Assembly: GCF_023051105.1 (NCBI RefSeq)
Contig: NZ_JALKIL010000006.1
Span: forward strand, 1-64,000
Origin: Anaerobiospirillum sp. NML120449
GTDB lineage: Bacteria > Pseudomonadota > Gammaproteobacteria > Enterobacterales > Succinivibrionaceae
Direction of reading: 5' to 3'
Length of the DNA stretch: 64,000 nucleotides
The position numbers and the translations under genes are program-made. Numbering within the stretch: position 1 is the stretch's first letter; each line of letters begins with the position of its first letter. The notes under the pieces were generated by a model. The model was given only the letters and a program-made list of their open reading frames with translations, ran no database searches and had not been told where the DNA came from. Shown piece after piece: positions 7,081 through 15,785 of this stretch.

Positions 7081-10059
7081 TCAGTTAAATGCCGTGCCTG
7101 CAGATGTCTGGGCTGTGTAAGCCTGCTGATAACAGGCAGATGCTCTGTAAAATGAATTATGGATGGATCTGCTCTGAGCGACTGGCTGCACAGGTCTGTT
7201 ATGCAGCTGCAACTGCATCTTTGGCTGCAGCATCTGGGGCTGCAGCGGCTGATGCTGATGCTGGCGCTGGCTCGGGCGCTGGCTCTGGTGCTGTGAATCA
7301 GTTGCTGATTGCCTCTGAGGTCTGGCCTGATGGGCCTGTACCTGTGGTACCGGGATTTTGGCAAGGCTGACGCAGCTGCGGATCAGCTCGCCGTTGTTGC
7401 GGGCGTGCTGCTCAAGGTAGTGGCACAGGATAATCAGAGCATGAAAGCGGCCCACAGTGCTGTTGGCAGGCAGGGTCTGAAGTGCATAAAGGGCTCGCTG
7501 ACTGAGGGTCATGCACTGTCTGTGCTGGGCACTGTCACTGCGTGGAGTTATACCCATGCTGCTCAGATGGCTTAAGTAGCGCTGTGAAAGTTCGCTGTGC
7601 ATGAGCTTTAGCAGGCGGCTGCGGCGCTGCTCATAGCCTGTTTGCAGCCTGCGCTCCTGCTCTGAGTGCTGCAGTGAGCCCATACCGTTGTCCACTGTAT
7701 GACGCAGGGCATAATCATGGCTGCAGCAGGCGGCTTCGGCGCTCAGTGCCAGAATACGGGCACGGCGCATATTGAGCTCAACCATTTCATCAAGGTCATC
7801 ACTCTGGATGCTTCTGACATTTAACAGAGCACCACTGCCTCTCCAGCGCAGCTGCTCGGCTGTGTTCTCAATAAGAGCAGCGGCACGGTCACAAAGGTCA
7901 ATAATGGTGTCGATAATGAGCTTGCGCAGCGTACCCACTCCCTTGCCTTTAAGACTGTCTCTGATATGTGCCTTGAGCCTGACACAGCCATGGGCAGCCG
8001 GATCAAAGAAGGCCCGGGCCAGCACGCTGTCGCGCGGAATAAGACTGAGCACCTCTTTCATCTGCATGCTGCCCGCCCAGGTGCAGTCCCATCCTGTAAT
8101 CACCTCATTGACCGGCTGTGCATTCTTAGCACGCTCACGCTCGCGCTCAGTTTTACGCTCCTTATCTCCATTGCGCTCATGCTCATGCCCGCATTCGCAC
8201 TTACGCTCATGCTCGAGCTCATGATCATTGAGTTTAGTCCTGCCCGCCATGGCGGAACCATATTCCATGGTGCCCACAGCTTTCACAGCTGATACGCCGG
8301 AGCTGCCCTTGTCGTGAGCTGGAGACTCCAGAAAGGTCAGCAGTTCATCAGGCAGGTCCAGTCCCATCAAATCACCGAGCATTCCATGAGCACGTACGGC
8401 TGACATGCGGGCACGGGCATTAATCTGAGCTGTGCCCAGCTCCTGCTCAACGATCATCAGTGCTGTCATGGCCTCACCGGTGCGGCAGGTAGTACGCCAG
8501 CTCTCAAGCTTGCGTAAAACATGAACCACCATGGCCTCTCTGATGTGAGCAAGTGCTCCCTTGTGCCCGCCAGTGATGCCGCTGCCTTCGCTGCAGTACT
8601 GTCCACCATTGCTGGTGGCAGCGGCAGAACAGCTGTTTGCAGCGCCAGCACAGCTGCCGTCGTGGCTGTTCTTGCCATAAGTAAGACTGCCGTCAAGGCC
8701 AGTGCAGCTGCTGCCTGCTGTGGTAACTGAGGTAACAGAAGTGACTGCAGGGGCATCTGTACCTGAGATGACTGGATAGTCTTGAGTGAGTGCAGTATCT
8801 GCAGTATCTGAGGTGACTGGATAGTCTTGAGTGAGTGCAGTGTCTGCCGTATCTGCAAAGCCCATAATGGCACTTACAGTGGCGCTGTCGGCATCAAGGC
8901 CGGTAAGGGAGTGGATAAAGGTCAGTACTGAGCAGAGCTGGTCCAGATCGCCACTTAAACGGCTGGCGCTTTTAACCTGCAGTCCGTAGTGGGCAAGACA
9001 GCCGCGCAGATGGCTGTAGTATTGAGCATCATGGCCAGCTTCAGGGAAGACAGTGCAGTCGCAGTCTGCGGCTGGATCAGGGGCGGCCACAATCATGCGT
9101 GCGTTGTGAGCAAAGAACTGGCGTGAACCTGTATGGCCGGCATCATGGTCGGCATCATGGCCGACATCACGACCAGTGTCATGACCAGTGTCATGACCAG
9201 TGTCATGACCGGCATCGCCCCCTGCCTCATCGACAGCGGTATTTGCCTTACCAGCAATCTCTGCTGCAGACAGAGCGCCTGAGCGGCCAGCCCCATACTG
9301 GGTTCTGCCCAGAGTTGTCACTGCAGGCAGGGCAGAGAGCACGGAGTCCATGCTCTCAGTAAACTCTCCCTGACATCCCACTGTGTGCATTTCCCTGCAT
9401 AAAGAAGATTCACAGCCGGTATTGGCAGCACAGGCAGTCGCAATGCTGCTTACATGACTGGCAGCACAGGCCCCTGGCTGGGCAGAAGATGCTGACTTGC
9501 CTGGAGCTTTGAGCAATGGCAGGTCAAGCAGCTTGCAGCTTACTTCGCCCTCTTCCATACGGCGCAGCATGAAGGCACAGCGGGCGCGCAGCTTAAAGGC
9601 AATGGCGCTTAAAGTAATCTGGTCGCTGCCTGATGCTGCAAGGGCAAGAGAGGTAAGACAGTGACGCATTTGAGAGAGCATGCGGCCTGGCATAAGGCGC
9701 AGCACCGGCTCAAGAGCAATGCCGCTTCCAAGGATTAGGGAGCTCCACTGCGGATCCTTACTTTCTGTGCCTGTGCTTATGCCTGCGCTGCTGGTAAAAG
9801 CGCTGCCTGATACAGCAGCTGAGTTATCTGCATCAGGCAGTGCTTCATTGCCAGCCTGTCCGCCTGGGACCTGGTCGCTGCGCAGGTGGGCGCTGTGCTT
9901 TAAGTAACGGGCGGCAATAACATGGAACTGGTCAGAGACTCTTTCATTGGCAGCCTCATTGGCAAGAGGGATATGACGGCTTGGGGATGCCGGCTGCAGT
10001 CTGAGCTCAGAGCTGCTGCCTGGGAGAGTGAGATTTGATTTGAGGGCTGTAGCAATCAT
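7081..10059 (-). CDS. Unknown 992-residue protein within the T4SS locus
   Basis: I do not recognise this protein. It starts with ATG at 10059, preceded by AAGGA eight bases upstream inside the word AAGGATAACAGTC. There is no signal peptide or membrane segment, so it is probably cytoplasmic or a secreted substrate. Visible parts: a helical N-third containing LILGSGIALEPVLRLMPGRM and LRARCAFMLRRMEEGEVSC; a tetrapeptide array GHDT/GHDA/GHDV around residues 280-305 encoded by 12-bp repeats; a duplicated segment (SDTADTALTQDYPV) around residues 405-440; a charged stretch (HEHER..KERKTERERERAK) near 630; a well-ordered helical region from about 650 to 880 (LRKLIIDTIIDLCDRAAALIE, LDEMVELNMRRARILAL); and a Gln/His-rich C-terminus. 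It replaces nothing in the standard trb order; it is inserted between trbI and trbJ, so an accessory factor or effector is the natural guess. Confidence 0.75.
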   Translation of the reverse strand: MIATALKSNLTLPGSSSELRLQPASPSRHIPLANEAANERVSDQFHVIAARYLKHSAHLRSDQVPGGQAGNEALPDADNSAAVSGSAFTSSAGISTGTESKDPQWSSLILGSGIALEPVLRLMPGRMLSQMRHCLTSLALAASGSDQITLSAIAFKLRARCAFMLRRMEEGEVSCKLLDLPLLKAPGKSASSAQPGACAASHVSSIATACAANTGCESSLCREMHTVGCQGEFTESMDSVLSALPAVTTLGRTQYGAGRSGALSAAEIAGKANTAVDEAGGDAGHDTGHDTGHDTGRDVGHDADHDAGHTGSRQFFAHNARMIVAAPDPAADCDCTVFPEAGHDAQYYSHLRGCLAHYGLQVKSASRLSGDLDQLCSVLTFIHSLTGLDADSATVSAIMGFADTADTALTQDYPVTSDTADTALTQDYPVISGTDAPAVTSVTSVTTAGSSCTGLDGSLTYGKNSHDGSCAGAANSCSAAATSNGGQYCSEGSGITGGHKGALAHIREAMVVHVLRKLESWRTTCRTGEAMTALMIVEQELGTAQINARARMSAVRAHGMLGDLMGLDLPDELLTFLESPAHDKGSSGVSAVKAVGTMEYGSAMAGRTKLNDHELEHERKCECGHEHERNGDKERKTERERERAKNAQPVNEVITGWDCTWAGSMQMKEVLSLIPRDSVLARAFFDPAAHGCVRLKAHIRDSLKGKGVGTLRKLIIDTIIDLCDRAAALIENTAEQLRWRGSGALLNVRSIQSDDLDEMVELNMRRARILALSAEAACCSHDYALRHTVDNGMGSLQHSEQERRLQTGYEQRRSRLLKLMHSELSQRYLSHLSSMGITPRSDSAQHRQCMTLSQRALYALQTLPANSTVGRFHALIILCHYLEQHARNNGELIRSCVSLAKIPVPQVQAHQARPQRQSATDSQHQSQRPSQRQHQHQPLQPQMLQPKMQLQLHNRPVQPVAQSRSIHNSFYRASACYQQAYTAQTSAGTAFN

Positions 10060-10566
10060 GACTGTTATCCTTATGTTTATCTGACTGGTGCGCGCATCAG
10101 CGTGCTTTGTCTATGTGACTTGCTGTTACTTTCAGGCCTGTCTGAATGGCAGGCTGAACGTCTGTCCGCAGAGCCAGCATAGTCAGCTGCAATGTCGGTC
10201 CGCAGAGTAAGCAGCATCAGCTGCAATGTCTGTCGGTAGCGCTCACTGCAATGTCCGTCTGCAGGGGCTACTGTAAAGCCTGTCTGGAAAATCGGCTTAA
10301 GTGTCGGTAAGACCGACTGTTGTGTGGGTAAGCGCTACTGCAGTGCCGATCGGTAAGACTCTGTGCAGGGTCTGGGTGCATTGCACGGGTGTTCAGCATG
10401 TTTGTTTTTCTGCCAGCAGGCCTCGGTGAAGCGCCTGCTGGTAACTTTGGCATATCAGGCGGTCCTGACAGCGGGGGAAGGCCTGCCTGGTGGTTAAGAC
10501 TGCCGGGCCTGAGTCAGGCTTATGATGTGGCGGCCGCAGTTCCGACCTGTCGTGACCGGCTGTCCG
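10060..10566. other. Gap between trbI and the 992-residue gene
   Basis: 507 bp without a convincing gene. CTGCAATGTC recurs at 10187, 10221 and 10246 inside imperfect repeats. One copy of the GATAACAG word (minus strand, 10062-10069) overlaps the ribosome binding site of the downstream gene. No strong terminator was seen, so read-through from trbI is likely. Confidence 0.55.
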
Positions 10567-12054
10567 TCAGCGCCACTGTCTGGCTGCTGCGCTGCGGGCA
10601 GTGCTGCGGTCAGTGGTGTTGTGGTAAGGGGCGTCAAAGTAGATGTCTTTGGTCAGGGTGACATTGAAGGCAAAGCCCGGCTGAACCTTTAAGGTAGGGG
10701 AGAGGTTCATATTGCGCTCAATTACCTGAGTCATTACCCGTCCAAGAGACTGGCCCATGCTCTGAGACAGGGCTCCATTGAGGGTGAGTTCGCCATTGCT
10801 GTCGCGGGTATTATCGTCGGTGCTCAGGGAAATACCGGCTGTGATGCCGCCCAGCAGCACGGCATGACCGAGCATGGACCAGAAGTGGGTATCAACATCG
10901 GCACTGAGGCCTGACCATCCGTCATGACCTGCTGCCGGCATGGCGCCAAGATTCATGGCACGGCCATCAGGGAAGATAACGCGGTTAAAGGCCAGCATCA
11001 GGCGCTCCTGACCCATCATGGGAGCTGAGGCATACTGTCCTGTTACTTTGGAGCCACGGGGAATCAGAACATGATCACCGCGAGGACTGTCATATACATC
11101 CTCGGTAACCTGAGCCTGAACCATGCCTGGCAGGTCAGAGTTGATGCCTGTCATAAGTACGCATGGCAGTACTGCTCCCTGACGAACCAGATAAGGGCTG
11201 AGCACAGGCTCAACTGCGGTATTAAGTAAACTGTCACTGTTGCCAAGGGCGTTATAGGCACTCAAAGTGCGGGAATTCATGGCAGGGGCGCTGTGAGCTC
11301 CGTAGGCTCCATAAGCTCCGGAGGCCCCATAGCCAGAACCGCTACCGCCCATGCCACCCATACCTCCCATAGCGCCACCGGCTGCCAGTGAGTTATAGGA
11401 AGACTGGGCTTCTGAGGCTGTATTCATTCGTAAGGCAGCTGAGTTCAGATAGGCCTGAGATGCAGGTGGAAGAGCGCCAGCTGCTCCATAAGCACCGGCG
11501 GCATATTCAGCTGCCAGGGAGGAACCGGCGGCACCGGCCCCCTGGGATGCGGCGCCCGCCCCGGCTGCACCTGTGCCCCTGGCAAGCGGACTCATATCTA
11601 CCGGGGCACGCAGTGAACGCATAATGCTGTCATCGCGCATCTGGCGCAGGCGGGCGGCCATTTCCTGCTCCGGTGTCAGGGCAGCAGGTGCAGCTGCAAC
11701 TGCAGGAGCGGCTGGTGCCTGCACTGGTGCCGGGGTGTCATTGCTTTCATAGCGGGATACATAGGTTTGCAGATCCTCAATATTGAAGGCATCAGATCCC
11801 TGGCTTTCAAGGGCGGTACGGCTTAAGGCCATAACAGGACTGCTCATGCCCTCAAGATAGTCAACAAAGCCGCCGGCACTTTCAAGAGCTGAACTTTGCT
11901 GCTGATTCTGAGGTGGCTGAGCTGGAGGAGCTGAAGTGCGCTTGAGGCTGACATAAAAGCCAAGGCCCATAAGCACAAAGGCAATGCCCAGGGCTATGAG
12001 CAGCGGGGTGCGGGTAATATGCCCGGCTTTTACGGTCTGATTGCGGTTTTCCAT
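10567..12054 (-). CDS. trbI: TrbI/VirB10-family T4SS scaffold protein
   Basis: 495 residues. A short cytoplasmic N-terminus is followed by one membrane segment (TPLLIALGIAFVLMGLGFYVSL, about residues 16-37), a long Pro/Ala/Gly-rich periplasmic linker, and from about residue 280 the conserved beta-barrel domain of VirB10/TrbI (LSPYLVRQGAVLPCVLMTGINSDLPG; LIPRGSKVTGQYAS; GRAMNLGAMPAAGHDGWSGL; MTQVIERNMNLSPTLKVQPG). VirB10-type proteins span from inner to outer membrane and form the core complex with the VirB9 and VirB7 equivalents. The linker carries Gly/Ser/Tyr repeats (AYGAAGALP, GGMGGMGGSGSGYGASG). AAGGA lies about eight bases before the ATG. The gene follows the TrbH-like lipoprotein after a 102-bp gap that holds a GATAACAG word. 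Confidence 0.93.
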   Translation of the reverse strand: MENRNQTVKAGHITRTPLLIALGIAFVLMGLGFYVSLKRTSAPPAQPPQNQQQSSALESAGGFVDYLEGMSSPVMALSRTALESQGSDAFNIEDLQTYVSRYESNDTPAPVQAPAAPAVAAAPAALTPEQEMAARLRQMRDDSIMRSLRAPVDMSPLARGTGAAGAGAASQGAGAAGSSLAAEYAAGAYGAAGALPPASQAYLNSAALRMNTASEAQSSYNSLAAGGAMGGMGGMGGSGSGYGASGAYGAYGAHSAPAMNSRTLSAYNALGNSDSLLNTAVEPVLSPYLVRQGAVLPCVLMTGINSDLPGMVQAQVTEDVYDSPRGDHVLIPRGSKVTGQYASAPMMGQERLMLAFNRVIFPDGRAMNLGAMPAAGHDGWSGLSADVDTHFWSMLGHAVLLGGITAGISLSTDDNTRDSNGELTLNGALSQSMGQSLGRVMTQVIERNMNLSPTLKVQPGFAFNVTLTKDIYFDAPYHNTTDRSTARSAAARQWR

Positions 12055-12156
12055 AACCTTATTCCTTATGTTCTTTCAGGCAGTACTGCTGTTATCTTCT
12101 CTGCCTGCTGCGTTACCTGGCATGGCAAGGCCAGACTGTGAACTGTCATGCTGCTG

Positions 12157-14271
12157 TCATAATGAGGCTGCAGCCTGCAGCCAGGTGACAGGTGCGCTCC
12201 TGCCTGAGCTGTCAGCTTCGGCTCTTTGTGAATTGACAGCGGCATTAAGGCTGTCATCCTGGCGGCGCATAAGCAGGGATGCTCCCTGCAGCTGTGAAGA
12301 CTTGTGGGACTGCACGCTATGGTTAAGAGCTGCACCTGAGAGCAGGGCAGAGGATGACAGTGATGCAGTGGTCCTGGTCTCAGGCTGTGCACAGTCGGCC
12401 TTGTCAGACTCTCCTGCACTGTCCATGTTCCAGGCGGCTCTGAGGTCTTCAGGAATATGTGCAAGGCCTGGCGCAGCGGCTGCACCTGGCCTGGCAGCTG
12501 CGGTATCACCTGACTGAGCTGCGGTTGTACCTGAGAGAGCAGCACTTGAGGCTGACCTTGCTGTCTGTGAAGCTGATGCACCCTGAGCACTGTGGGCAGA
12601 GTCAGAGCCATAAGCTGATGCTGACAGCACTTCAACAGCAGCAGGGGCAGATGTTGCAGAGGCGTTTACTTCACTTGCCGGGGCGCCAGTTGCACGAGCG
12701 GCTTGAGCCCTGGCAGTTGCATGGGCATCTGGAGCATGGGCGGCAGCTGCATGGCTATCTGGTGATGCCGCAGCAAGGTCAGCGGCGCCAGCAGCAGCTG
12801 CCAGGCTCAGGGCATGCGGCTTTTGGTCTGGGCGGGCGCTGCCTGCGCTGTGTGCTGAGACAGGCTGCCATGTGGCTGTGTTTAATGGGGTAGCAAGGCC
12901 TATCTGAGGCAGGGCCTGACGGGTAAAGGCAAGGCTGTCGAACAGTCTGTTTTCATTGCTGGCACTTTGCAGCGGGGCGGTAAATTTGAAGTTGCGCAGC
13001 TTCTGCTCAGCTGTGCTCTCCTGGCTGTTAGCTGGCAGAGCGCGTTCGGCGGTGCCAGAGGCTGAGGAGGTGGCTGAGGATGTGGCTGATACCTTCAGGG
13101 TCTCACTTTCAGGGCTGAACTTTACAGCATCCTGATCCTTGGCAAGTGCTGCGCGGGCAGCTGGTGCGTGGCGGGCATGGCTCTGTCTGTTCGAGCCGTT
13201 ACGGGCGCTCAGCAGCGGAATACGTGGCTCGTCAGGCTGGGCATCATACCAGTAAGATACGTCGTCATCGCTGAGCACTACTATGCCCTTATTGCTCTGT
13301 GCCAGATTCTGGTTAAGGGCAGTGAGGTAGTTGTAAAAATCACCCTGCAGCCGGGCCATGCGGCCGGTGATGGAGTCAGCTGGCAGGCCGGAGGCCTGTG
13401 CAGCACCGGCATTGCCCTGTGCAGCAGCGCCGAGGCCCTGCTGGGCTGATGCGCGGGCGCTCATGGCAGCCCCGTATGCGCTGCCTGATGGATGGCCGGC
13501 GGCATCGGCAGCGGCAATGGCGGCGGTGGCTTCAGCGCGGGCACCGGGATAAAGCTCAGGCAGTGAGGTGCGCAGGGCGGCAGGTCCCATCAGCTCGCCT
13601 GAAGGTCCAATCAGAGCTGAAATGGAGAAATCGTCGTTATAAAGCTCTACCAGGGTGCCGGAGGCAGATCCTGTGCTGCTGACAAAGCTGTGCAGAGGTA
13701 CGGCAGCGGCCGGGCAGCTGCTCTGATCGGTGCATACCATGGCGCCCTTATGCTGCAGGGCACGTCTCAGGCATTGCCAGTTTACGCGGGTCAGGGCGTC
13801 ATCTGAACTGTCCTCAACAGCCGCAAAAGCAGTGCTGTTAAGGGCATATACAGAGCTCAGGGACTCAAGCAGGCTGCCATAGGCGCGGTCAAGCTGACTT
13901 TCACGGGCGGCCATGATCTCTGCAGGAGGAATTTCCTCAAAAGCAAAAGGCATCTGGCAGCCGCTCAGGCCAATAATACCGGCACTGAGCAGGGCGCAGG
14001 TCAGGGACTTTTTTACCAGGGAGGCTACGCCTGTGCCTGTGGCTGATCCGGAACATGATGCCATGGCGCCGGCAGCAGCGGCAGTACCTGCAGCGCCTGC
14101 AGCAGGGCGGCCGGCACCATGCATGCTGGCTTTGCCAGTGCTGTTGCTGTGTATGTCGCTACTGTCCTTGCAGCTGGAGCTGACCTTGAGTCCGTCAGTT
14201 CCAGGGGCACCTGAGACACTGGTGCTGTTAGTGTGGGGTGAGTGGGAAACTGTTATCTGTATGCTTTTCAT
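12157..14271 (-). CDS. Large lipoprotein in the TrbH position of the T4SS
   Basis: 704 residues, placed between trbG and trbI where IncP-type loci have the small lipoprotein TrbH. A lipobox (IIGLSGC, Cys105) follows a hydrophobic segment, so residues 106 onward should be a lipidated envelope protein. As elsewhere in this locus, about 85 Ser/Gly/Ala-rich residues precede the signal sequence. Residues ~115-235 look globular and contain a Cys-bearing region (NWQCLRRALQHKGAMVCTDQSSC). From ~240 on it is largely Ala/Ser low complexity, interrupted by an ordered segment (MARLQGDFYNYLTALNQNLAQ, then VVLSDDDVSYWYDAQPDEPR) near 310-360. A TrbH of about 150 residues is usual, so this is greatly enlarged. 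AAAGGA precedes the ATG by six or seven bases. The role as VirB7/TrbH equivalent is inferred from position and lipobox only. Confidence 0.75.
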   Translation of the reverse strand: MKSIQITVSHSPHTNSTSVSGAPGTDGLKVSSSCKDSSDIHSNSTGKASMHGAGRPAAGAAGTAAAAGAMASCSGSATGTGVASLVKKSLTCALLSAGIIGLSGCQMPFAFEEIPPAEIMAARESQLDRAYGSLLESLSSVYALNSTAFAAVEDSSDDALTRVNWQCLRRALQHKGAMVCTDQSSCPAAAVPLHSFVSSTGSASGTLVELYNDDFSISALIGPSGELMGPAALRTSLPELYPGARAEATAAIAAADAAGHPSGSAYGAAMSARASAQQGLGAAAQGNAGAAQASGLPADSITGRMARLQGDFYNYLTALNQNLAQSNKGIVVLSDDDVSYWYDAQPDEPRIPLLSARNGSNRQSHARHAPAARAALAKDQDAVKFSPESETLKVSATSSATSSASGTAERALPANSQESTAEQKLRNFKFTAPLQSASNENRLFDSLAFTRQALPQIGLATPLNTATWQPVSAHSAGSARPDQKPHALSLAAAAGAADLAAASPDSHAAAAHAPDAHATARAQAARATGAPASEVNASATSAPAAVEVLSASAYGSDSAHSAQGASASQTARSASSAALSGTTAAQSGDTAAARPGAAAAPGLAHIPEDLRAAWNMDSAGESDKADCAQPETRTTASLSSSALLSGAALNHSVQSHKSSQLQGASLLMRRQDDSLNAAVNSQRAEADSSGRSAPVTWLQAAASL

Positions 14272-14554
14272 ATGCTGTCCTTTGAGTGCCTGGTCAAACG
14301 AACTCAGGGCTTATCTGACTGTTATCCTTATGACTGCTGGTGGATCTGGCTATATCAAATGATGCCAGGTTGTGCAGCAAATACTGTTATCTCATTTCGC
14401 CGGGCCGCGAAAAGCTGTGCCTGGCAGGCTTAAGGCCCGTCAGCACAGTTCAGCGTGGGCGCTGGAGGTGACGTCCGGCGCGGGCACGGGGGCTGACGTC
14501 AGGCGCGGGCACGGGCGCCCGAGCTTAAGCAGGGGCCTGCGGCCGGGGCGGAGC

Positions 14555-15664
14555 TCAGGAGCGGGTGATGTCCACGCTCAGGTGGGAGCCGTTTTTCTCA
14601 TTGCCCAGTATCAGACGCATGTGATCCGGTATGCCGTCCACTACGAAGCTGTCGTTGCGGATACGGTAGTTGGTAACAGCAATCTCGTCATCGCTCATCA
14701 TGCCGCTTGAGTGCACTACCACCAGAGCTGGCAGTCTGCCCTTCATGACCTGCTCAGGCATTTTGATATAGGTCTTAAGGCCGTCATTGAAGACGCGCAG
14801 CGGCTGAATCTTGCTGTCGCCCTCAATCTCGTAGGCAAAATCAAGAGCGGCCGGATCCACTCCCTCTGGATGAGCTGAGGTGGCAATGGCACTGTGATTC
14901 ATCTTCTGGCTGAGCAGATCACGCTGGGCCTGCACATTTTCAAATACGCTCTGAGGATAGATAAAGGACACCAGCGGCATATAGTCTTTTTCGGTGGACT
15001 TGAGGGTCAGATGATACATGCGTCTGTCAGTGGAGATAAGCATATTGGTATGCATGCCCGAGCTGAAAGGCTTGATGATGACCTGCTCAACAATGCCCGC
15101 ATCTGATCCGCTGACAGTACGGTTGATTGACCATGACTCACGGGCACCTACATCCATGGAAATAATCTGCTCGCCCGGCTCAAGCACAATGGCAGTCAGA
15201 TGCAGAGGAGTGGTCAGCACAGTATGCATGCCGCTGCCATACACAAGGCGTACCTGAGAGTCGTTGCTGACCTGCAGGGGAGTGCGGCGGGCCAGATCGG
15301 CACTGCGCTGACGTGCCTTATTGAGAGCTGCAGCCGTGCGTCTGTCCTCGGCAGAGCTGTGATATTCATAGCCGCTCTGAGCTACCAGCTCATCCTGAGT
15401 AAGGGCCTGAGCCTGCAGGGTGCTTACCAGCAGACCGGCAGCACACAGGGCCTGCATGATCCGGCCTGATGCCAGAGGATTTATGCGCCTTGCGTCTGCC
15501 GATAAGGTGCCGGCACCTCCCATGCTGCCAAAGAAGGCCATGCCCCTGGACATTCCCTGGGAGCCTGTATGGCACTGGGCCATGCCCTTGGAGCTGTGGA
15601 CCTGGGAGCTGTGGCAGCTCGAGTTTAAATCACTGAAGTTAAGGTGGTGTTCCATATTGTTCAT
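14555..15664 (-). CDS. trbG: TrbG/VirB9-family T4SS core protein
   Basis: 369 residues from the ATG at 15664, chosen because AGGAG lies eight bases upstream; earlier in-frame starts have no such site. A signal peptide (RIMQALCAAGLLVSTLQAQA) ends near residue 83 after a ~60-residue hydrophilic lead. The mature protein matches VirB9/TrbG: an N-terminal beta domain (VRLVYGSGMHTVLTTPLHLTAIVLEPGEQI, GARESWSINR, VIIKPFSSGMHTNMLISTDRRMYHLTL) and a C-terminal domain (PLRVFNDGLKTYIKMPE, PALVVVHSSG, YRIRNDSFVVDGIPDHMRLILG). VirB9 proteins pair with VirB7 and VirB10 to form the outer-membrane core. It lies 121 bp downstream of trbF; the 283-bp gap after it contains two GATAACAG words. Confidence 0.92.
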   Translation of the reverse strand: MNNMEHHLNFSDLNSSCHSSQVHSSKGMAQCHTGSQGMSRGMAFFGSMGGAGTLSADARRINPLASGRIMQALCAAGLLVSTLQAQALTQDELVAQSGYEYHSSAEDRRTAAALNKARQRSADLARRTPLQVSNDSQVRLVYGSGMHTVLTTPLHLTAIVLEPGEQIISMDVGARESWSINRTVSGSDAGIVEQVIIKPFSSGMHTNMLISTDRRMYHLTLKSTEKDYMPLVSFIYPQSVFENVQAQRDLLSQKMNHSAIATSAHPEGVDPAALDFAYEIEGDSKIQPLRVFNDGLKTYIKMPEQVMKGRLPALVVVHSSGMMSDDEIAVTNYRIRNDSFVVDGIPDHMRLILGNEKNGSHLSVDITRS

Positions 15665-15785
15665 TTGAATTACTCCTGATGTTGTCTTTTCTGGGCCTGC
15701 CCTCAGGGCCATGGCCATGGCCAGTTCTGGCTGCCGGGGCTGTCAGCGCCCGTACGGGGCAGGCTGCGGCAGGCTGCGCGGCGGG

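Noticed and set aside
9130..9235. GHDT/GHDA array as a metal-binding or CARDB-like domain
   Set aside because: It is encoded by a 12-bp DNA repeat and has the look of slippage expansion; no known metal-binding fold was recognised.
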